This document shows, one piece after another, positions 59,329 through 64,000 of a stretch of 64,000 nt of DNA; position 1 is the first letter of the stretch, and each line of letters begins with the position of its first letter. The notes under the pieces are model-generated. The model saw nothing but the letters and a program-made list of their open reading frames with translations. It was not told the DNA's origin and did no database searches. This DNA comes from Streptomyces sp. MJM8645. GTDB lineage: Bacteria; Actinomycetota; Actinomycetes; Streptomycetales; Streptomycetaceae. The position numbers and the translations under genes are program-made. Location of the stretch: contig NZ_LJJF01000001.1 of assembly GCF_001625365.1 (NCBI RefSeq), positions 5,946,501 through 6,010,500 of the forward strand. Reading direction: 5' to 3'.

Positions 59329-60732
59329 TCAGGCGGCCGCGGCCGTGCCGCTCCGGACGGGGTCGGCTTCCGGAGCCGCCGGGACGGCCTCGGGGGCCGC
59401 GATCGGCCCGCCGTGCGTGTCGACCAGGGTCCGCTCGTCGAACGGCTCTTCGCCGGCCAGCACCCGCTGGGCGCGGTCCGCGTCGAGTTCGCCGGTCCAG
59501 TGCCCGATCAGGACGGTGGCGACGGCGTTGCCCGCGAAGTTGGTGAGCGCGCGGGCCTCGGACATGAAGCGGTCGATGCCGACGATCAGTCCGACCCCGT
59601 CCACCAGGGCGGGCTTGTGCGACTGCAGTCCGCCGGCCAGGGTGGCCAGCCCGGCGCCGGTGACCCCGGCCGCACCCTTGCTCGCGATCACCATGAACAC
59701 CAGCAGCGAGAGCTGCTCGCCGATCGACATCGGCTTGTCCATCGCCTCGGAGATGAAGATCGACGACATGGTGAGGTAGATCGCGGTGCCGTCGAGGTTG
59801 AAGCTGTAGCCGGTCGGCACGGTGATGCCGACGACCGGGCGGCTCACGCCGAGGTGCTCCATCTTGGCGATCAGGCGGGGCAGCGCGCTCTCGGAGGAGG
59901 AGGTGGAGAGGATCAGCAGGAACTCGCGGCCCAGGTAGCGCAGCAGCGCGAACACGTTGACCCCGGCGACCAGTCGCAGCAGCGCGCCCAGGACGACGAC
60001 GACGAACAGCACGCAGGTCGCGTAGAAGCCGATCATGATGACCGCGAGGCTCTTCAGCGCGGCCGTGCCGGTCGCTCCGACGACGGCGGCCATCGCCCCG
60101 AAGGCGCCGATCGGCGCGACCCACATGATCATCGACATGACCCGGAAGACCAGCCGCTGCACGTGTTCGATCCCGCGCAGCACCGGGGCACCGGCCGGGC
60201 CCATCGCCTGGAGGGCGAAGCCGGCGAGCAGTGCGACCAACAGGGTCTGCAGCACCTTGCCCTCGGTGAGGGCCGAGAACGTGGTGGTGGGGATCATCCC
60301 GAGCAGGAAGTCGGTCGTCGACTGGGCGCCGCCGGCGACGGCCTGGGCGTGGCCGGACTTCGCGAGCGCGGCGGTCAGGTGCAGGCCGCCGCCGGGCTCC
60401 AGCAGGTTGCCGACGGCCAGACCGATGGCCAGCGCGACGGTCGACATGACGAGGAAGTAGCCGAGGGCGAGGCCGCCGACCTTGCCGACCTTGGCGGCCT
60501 TGGTCACCGAGCCGATGCCCAGCACGATGGTGCAGAAGATCACCGGGCTGATCATCATCTTGATCAGGTTGACGAAGCCGGTGCCGACCGGCTTCAACTC
60601 CACGGCGAAGCCGGGGGCGGCCAGCCCGACCACGATGCCCGCGACCACGGCGGCGATGACGGAGAGGTAGAGGTAGTGGGTCCGGTCCCTGCGTCTGGAT
60701 CCCCCCGCCGGTGCTGCTCCAACGATCGACAT
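59329..60732 (-). CDS. dctA: C4-dicarboxylate/proton-cation symporter (DctA, DAACS family)
   Basis: 467 residues, eight helices plus two re-entrant hairpins. GFVNLIKMMISPVIFCTIVL, TSSSESALPRLIAKMEHLGV (the serine-rich HP1), YSFNLDGTAIYLTMSSIFI and SEARALTNFAGNAVATVLIG are diagnostic. It imports succinate, fumarate, malate or aspartate. It is divergent from, and presumably controlled by, the sensor/regulator pair. ATG 60732 after GGAGCC. Confidence 0.92.
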   Translation of the reverse strand: MSIVGAAPAGGSRRRDRTHYLYLSVIAAVVAGIVVGLAAPGFAVELKPVGTGFVNLIKMMISPVIFCTIVLGIGSVTKAAKVGKVGGLALGYFLVMSTVALAIGLAVGNLLEPGGGLHLTAALAKSGHAQAVAGGAQSTTDFLLGMIPTTTFSALTEGKVLQTLLVALLAGFALQAMGPAGAPVLRGIEHVQRLVFRVMSMIMWVAPIGAFGAMAAVVGATGTAALKSLAVIMIGFYATCVLFVVVVLGALLRLVAGVNVFALLRYLGREFLLILSTSSSESALPRLIAKMEHLGVSRPVVGITVPTGYSFNLDGTAIYLTMSSIFISEAMDKPMSIGEQLSLLVFMVIASKGAAGVTGAGLATLAGGLQSHKPALVDGVGLIVGIDRFMSEARALTNFAGNAVATVLIGHWTGELDADRAQRVLAGEEPFDERTLVDTHGGPIAAPEAVPAAPEADPVRSGTAAAA

Positions 60733-60973
60733 CTGCGGCTCCTTCGCCGTGCGGTCCTGGCGGCCCCGGGTGGTGGGCCGCTCTGACTATCGGGCCTGGG
60801 CGTGACGGAGGTCACGTTTGCGTTCATAGAGTTCACGGCTGGGCGCGACCGGGCGCAGCCGGGCCGTGGGGGTGCGACTGGGCTGCGGGACGTTCGTCGA
60901 CGGGCAGTCGACAGGCCGCCGACCGATCGCGGGCCCCTGGGGGACCCCGGGGGCGTGGTGCACACTGGCAGGC

Positions 60974-62869
60974 ATGTCCGTGCGCACCGCCCCCACGCCC
61001 CCGCGCCGACGGCTCCCGGCACCCCGCGGGCTGGTCCGCAGCTTGGCCGGGCAGCTCTTCGTCGTCCAGGTGGTCATCGTCGCCGCCGTGGTGGCGGGCG
61101 GCGCGGTGCTCGCGTACCTCTTCACCGCCGACCGGGCCGAGGACGCGGCCCGCCGCCAGGTCACCGCCGTCGCCCACGCCGTCGCCGACTCGCCGTCCGT
61201 GCGGGCCGCCGTCACCGCGCCGGACCCGACCGCGGTGCTCCAGCCGTACGTCGAGCAGGTGCGGGTGGACACCGGCGTCTCCTTCATCACCGTCATGGAC
61301 ACCGAGGGCGTGCGCTGGACCCACCCGCTGCCCGAGCAGATCGGCAAGCGCTTCCTCGGGCACATCGACTGGGCACTCGCGGGGGAGACCCGCAGCGAGA
61401 CCTACACCGGCACGCTCGGACCGTCCGTGCGGGTGGTCACGCCGGTGCTGGACGACCGGCACCAGGTGATCGCGCTGGTCAGCGCGGGTCTCACGGTGGA
61501 GTCCATCTCCGCGCAGTTGAGCGGCCCGCTGCTCGCCCTGGTCGGGGTGGCGGTGGCCGCGCTCGGGGTCGGCGGCGTGGGCACCTACCTCGCCAACTCC
61601 CGGCTGCGGCGGCACACCCACGGCATGGGGCCGGCCGAACTCAGCCACCTCTACGAATACCACCAGGCGACCCTGCGCTCGGTGCGCGAGGGGCTGGTCC
61701 TACTGGACCGCGCGCACCGGGTGGTGCTCTGCAACGACGCGGCCCGCGAACTGCTCGGACTGGCCGGCAACTTGGAGGGTCGCCTGATCGTGGAGCTGGG
61801 GCTGCCGCGGGCGCTGGTCGCGGCCGTGCTCGGCGACGAGCCGGTCCGGGACGAGGTGCACCTGACCGCCGAGCGGGTGGTGGTGCTCAACACCTCCACC
61901 ATCGGCACCGGCCTCGGCCTGGTCGTCACCCTGCGCGACCACACCGAACTCCAGTCGCTCAGCGGAGAGTTGGACTCCGTACGGGGCTTCACCGAGGCCC
62001 TGGGGGCGCAGGCGCACGAGGCGGCCAACCGGCTGCACGCCGTCGTCTCCCTGATCGAACTCGGCCGCCACGAACAGGCGGTGGAGTTCGCCACCGCCGA
62101 GCTCGCGCTCGCCCAGCAGCTCACCGACCGGGTGGTCGCGGCGGTCGGCGAACCGGTGCTGGCCGCGTTGCTGCTCGGCAAGGCGGCCCAAGCGGCCGAG
62201 CGGGGAGTGGAGTTGACCCTCACCGATGACAGTCGGATCGACGACGGGCTGCTGCCGCCCGGGCTCTCCTCGCGGGACCTGATCACCGTCCTCGGCAACC
62301 TGATCGACAACGCCGTGGACGCCGCCATCGCCGGAGCCGCGCAGAGCACGGTGGCGCCGGAGGTCACCGTCACCGTGCGAATCGACGCGGGTGGTAGCGG
62401 TGCGGACGACGGCGGTGCGGACGATGGTGGTTCGGGCGACGGCGGTTCGGACGATGGTGGTTCGGGCGACGGTGGTTCGGCGGGCGGTGGTGTGGCGGGC
62501 GGTGACGTGGCTCCGGGTGGGGGCGGTTGCCTGCTGCTGCGCGTCGCCGACACCGGGGCGGGGATCGACCCGGCCGCCGTCGAGGACGTGTTCCGGCGCG
62601 GCTGGAGCACCAAGCAGGACGGGCGCGGGCATGGTCTCGGGCTGGCGCTGGTGGCCCAGGCCGCCCGGCGCAACGGCGGCAGCGTCGCGGTCGGGCGTGA
62701 CCGGGGTGCGGTGCTCACCGTCCGGCTGCCGCTCGCCGGGCTGCCGGCGCGACCCGGTGAGCGGCAACCGGGGCAACCGGGGCGGCCGGAGCAACTTGGG
62801 CGGCCGGAGCAATTCGGCCAGGCAGGGCAACCGGGGCAACAGGGCCGGCGGGAAGGGGCGTCGCGATGA
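60974..62869 (+). CDS. DcuS/CitA-type sensor histidine kinase
   Basis: 631 residues. A helix near residue 30-50, a periplasmic-type PDC/CitA sensor (FTADRAEDAARRQVTAVAHA to GLTVESISAQLSG), a second helix, PAS domain (residues about 225-340), and a Spo0B-like H box LGAQAHEAANRLHAVVSLIE with H348. The ATPase domain has GNLIDNAVDAAIAGA and DTGAGIDPAAVEDVFRRGWS, GRGHGLGLALV. Between N and G boxes, residues about 472-515 form a Gly/Asp-rich insert (DDGGADDGGSGDGGS) from a 15-base DNA repeat, and the C-terminus is a Gln/Pro/Gly-rich tail. It likely senses C4-dicarboxylates for DctA. Confidence 0.88.
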   Translation: MSVRTAPTPPRRRLPAPRGLVRSLAGQLFVVQVVIVAAVVAGGAVLAYLFTADRAEDAARRQVTAVAHAVADSPSVRAAVTAPDPTAVLQPYVEQVRVDTGVSFITVMDTEGVRWTHPLPEQIGKRFLGHIDWALAGETRSETYTGTLGPSVRVVTPVLDDRHQVIALVSAGLTVESISAQLSGPLLALVGVAVAALGVGGVGTYLANSRLRRHTHGMGPAELSHLYEYHQATLRSVREGLVLLDRAHRVVLCNDAARELLGLAGNLEGRLIVELGLPRALVAAVLGDEPVRDEVHLTAERVVVLNTSTIGTGLGLVVTLRDHTELQSLSGELDSVRGFTEALGAQAHEAANRLHAVVSLIELGRHEQAVEFATAELALAQQLTDRVVAAVGEPVLAALLLGKAAQAAERGVELTLTDDSRIDDGLLPPGLSSRDLITVLGNLIDNAVDAAIAGAAQSTVAPEVTVTVRIDAGGSGADDGGADDGGSGDGGSDDGGSGDGGSAGGGVAGGDVAPGGGGCLLLRVADTGAGIDPAAVEDVFRRGWSTKQDGRGHGLGLALVAQAARRNGGSVAVGRDRGAVLTVRLPLAGLPARPGERQPGQPGRPEQLGRPEQFGQAGQPGQQGRREGASR

Positions 62870-63606
62870 CCGAGGCGACCGCCGCTCCGGGGATCTCCGT
62901 GCTGGTCGTCGAGGACGACCCAGTGGCCGCAGCCGCGCACACCCTCTACGTCGAGCGCGAACCCGGCTTCCACGCCGCCGGGACGGTGCACAGCTGCGCC
63001 GACGCGCTGCGCTTCCTGGACCGCGCCCGCGCTGCCGGGAGGCCCGTCGGCCTGACCCTGCTCGACCTCTACCTGCCGGACGGCCATGGCCTCCAGCTCT
63101 GCCGCTCGCTGCGCGCCGCCGGCCACACCACCGATGTCATCGCGGTGACCTCGGCCCGCGACCTGGCGATGGTGCGGCAGGCCGTGTCGGCGGGCGTGGT
63201 CCAGTACCTGCTGAAACCGTTCAGCGCCGCCGCCCTGCACGATCGCCTGGAGCGCTACGCCCGCTACCGCGACAGCCTCGGGCGCACCGGCGAGGCGACC
63301 GGGCAGGACGAGGTCGACCAGGCGTTCGCCCTGCTCCGCACGCCCGAGCGCAGCAGCCTCCCCAAGGGCCTGAGTGCGCCCACCCTGGACGCCGTCGCCT
63401 CCGTGCTGCGCGAGACGGCGACGGGCCTGTCCTCCGCCGCCGCGGGCGCCGCCGCCGGGGTCTCGCGGATCACCGCGCGCCGCTACCTCGAACACCTCGT
63501 CGACACCGGGCGGGCGGTGCGGGAGCCGCAGTACGGGAGCGTGGGGCGGCCGGAGCTCTGCTACCGGTGGAAGGGCGGTGGGGCGGCTCCGGGTCGGCGG
63601 GGGTGA
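62866..63606 (+). CDS. DcuR/CitB-type response regulator
   Basis: 246 residues. Receiver D67 in LTLLDLYLPDGHGLQLCRSL, Lys in VQYLLKPFSAAALHDRLERY, then a C-terminal winged-helix typical of CitB regulators (LSAPTLDAVASVLRETATGL, AAAGVSRITARRYLEHLVDT, YGSVGRPELCYRWKG). ATGA overlap with the sensor. Probably activates divergent dctA. Confidence 0.9.
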   Translation: MTEATAAPGISVLVVEDDPVAAAAHTLYVEREPGFHAAGTVHSCADALRFLDRARAAGRPVGLTLLDLYLPDGHGLQLCRSLRAAGHTTDVIAVTSARDLAMVRQAVSAGVVQYLLKPFSAAALHDRLERYARYRDSLGRTGEATGQDEVDQAFALLRTPERSSLPKGLSAPTLDAVASVLRETATGLSSAAAGAAAGVSRITARRYLEHLVDTGRAVREPQYGSVGRPELCYRWKGGGAAPGRRG

Positions 63607-63710
63607 GGGCCGTGACCTTTTCGCCGGTCGCTCGTTGGAAGGACCGGGGGCGGTTCACTCACTCGGGTGGTTCTGGGGGCCCCTGGGGTATCCCGCCAGG
63701 TCAGGGGCAG

Positions 63711-63729
63711 TAAAGTTAGGCTTACCTAA
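63711..63729 (+). promoter_or_regulatory. Iron box (IdeR/DmdR-type operator)
   Basis: TAAAGTTAGGCTTACCTAA matches 16 of 19 positions of the IdeR/DmdR consensus TTAGGTTAGGCTAACCTAA and is palindromic around GGCTTACC. It lies 20 bases before the TTG start of the last gene, so iron-loaded DmdR would repress it. Confidence 0.8.
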
Positions 63730-63749
63730 CTTCTTCTGGGGGTTTGCCT

Positions 63750-64000
63750 TGTCGCTCGCCGCCGTTCCCGCCCAGGCCCCGGCCTCCTCCTCCGGAGATG
63801 TTGGAGCCGCCGGAGCTCTCGGAGCCGCCGGAGCTGTCGGAGGTGTCGAAGCCGCTGGTGTCGCTGGAGCCGCCGGTGCCCCGGCCTCCGGCGAGGCCAT
63901 CCTGCGCCGCCAGCGCGTACGCGAGTCCGCCGCCCGTACGTACGCCCGGTCCTTCCCGATCGTCCCGGTGCGGGCCCACGGCATGACCGTCGAGGGTGCC
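63750..64000 (+). CDS. Diaminobutyrate--2-oxoglutarate aminotransferase of a siderophore locus, 3'-truncated by window
   Basis: The visible 83 codons start at TTG 63750, six bases after GGGGG. An Ala/Gly-rich lead (GAAGALGAAGAVGGVEAAGV) is followed by ILRRQRVRESAARTYARSFP then IVPVRAHGMTVEGA. That is the N-terminal signature of the PLP-dependent diaminobutyrate transaminases that open NIS-siderophore clusters (with a decarboxylase and IucA/IucC synthetases next). The perfect-position iron box supports this. Later catalytic residues are beyond the window. An iron-regulated aminotransferase of another kind is the alternative. Confidence 0.7.

Noticed and set aside
57341..60124. Long open frame on the - strand across the sigma-factor and hypothetical genes
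   Set aside because: It is antisense to two recognisable genes and overlaps dctA; the translation is Arg/Pro/Gln-rich without any family motif.

Overview
The window is very GC-rich, uses GTG/TTG starts freely, has strong third-position GC bias and is packed with short-spaced operons. Together with the DasR-, Crp- and IdeR/DmdR-type sites, F420-type enzymes, lipoproteins and NarL-type two-component systems, this points to a Streptomycetaceae chromosome (Streptomyces or Kitasatospora). I saw no rRNA, tRNA, phage or IS genes. About 62 protein-coding genes are supported, plus one decayed gene and one very short leader ORF.

Layout. 1-8 kb: the 3' part of a type II cholesterol oxidase, an XRE-cupin regulator divergent from an AzlC/AzlD amino-acid exporter, a GNAT enzyme, glutaryl-CoA dehydrogenase, a coupled pair (small crystallin-J1-labelled protein + R2K-type ATP-grasp), and a phosphodiesterase-type hydrolase. 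8-17 kb: a Bcr/CflA exporter, a secreted multidomain GH18 chitinase with a DasR-like site, a lipoprotein, and a complete osmoprotectant (OpuA/ProU-like) ABC system. 17-24 kb: a cysteine dioxygenase-rhodanese pair behind a tiny Cys-ending leader ORF, a reductive pyrimidine/hydantoin catabolic operon (nitrilase-fold amidohydrolase, dihydropyrimidinase, LLM F420 oxidoreductase) that ends in a wrecked NCS1 permease remnant, and a GT-B glycosyltransferase. 24-32.7 kb: a GlsB-like membrane protein, ADP-ribosylglycohydrolase, TetR + aldo/keto reductase, a methyltransferase, a two-component system and an M20 peptidase. 32.9-37 kb: paaABCDE, the phenylacetyl-CoA epoxidase, behind a PaaR-like operator. 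37-50.6 kb: a flavin oxidoreductase, small conserved proteins, a Pth2-like protein, an SDR, and two NarL-type two-component systems flanking an ABC-2 exporter. 50.7-64 kb: modABC, a stand-alone Rnl5-type RNA ligase, a P450, a secreted Cys/Trp-rich protein divergent from a Crp-site-bearing, apparently leaderless sigma-factor gene, DctA with its divergent DcuSR-like sensor/regulator, and finally an iron-box-controlled start of a siderophore-type aminotransferase that runs off the end.

The most unusual structure is not a gene. Seven AT-rich, near-perfect palindromic elements built from the unit AACAGATAACAG lie in intergenic gaps (about 9.9, 22.6, 27.3, 32.75, 41.3, 45.9 and 56.65 kb). Each one sits just beyond a stop codon, five of them between convergent genes. 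They share sequence with each other far beyond what ordinary terminators do, fall into two loop classes, and vary in the number of flanking repeat units, so they look like a dispersed repeat family that may act as bidirectional terminators. A second pattern is tandem duplication of stop-codon-containing units immediately after several genes.
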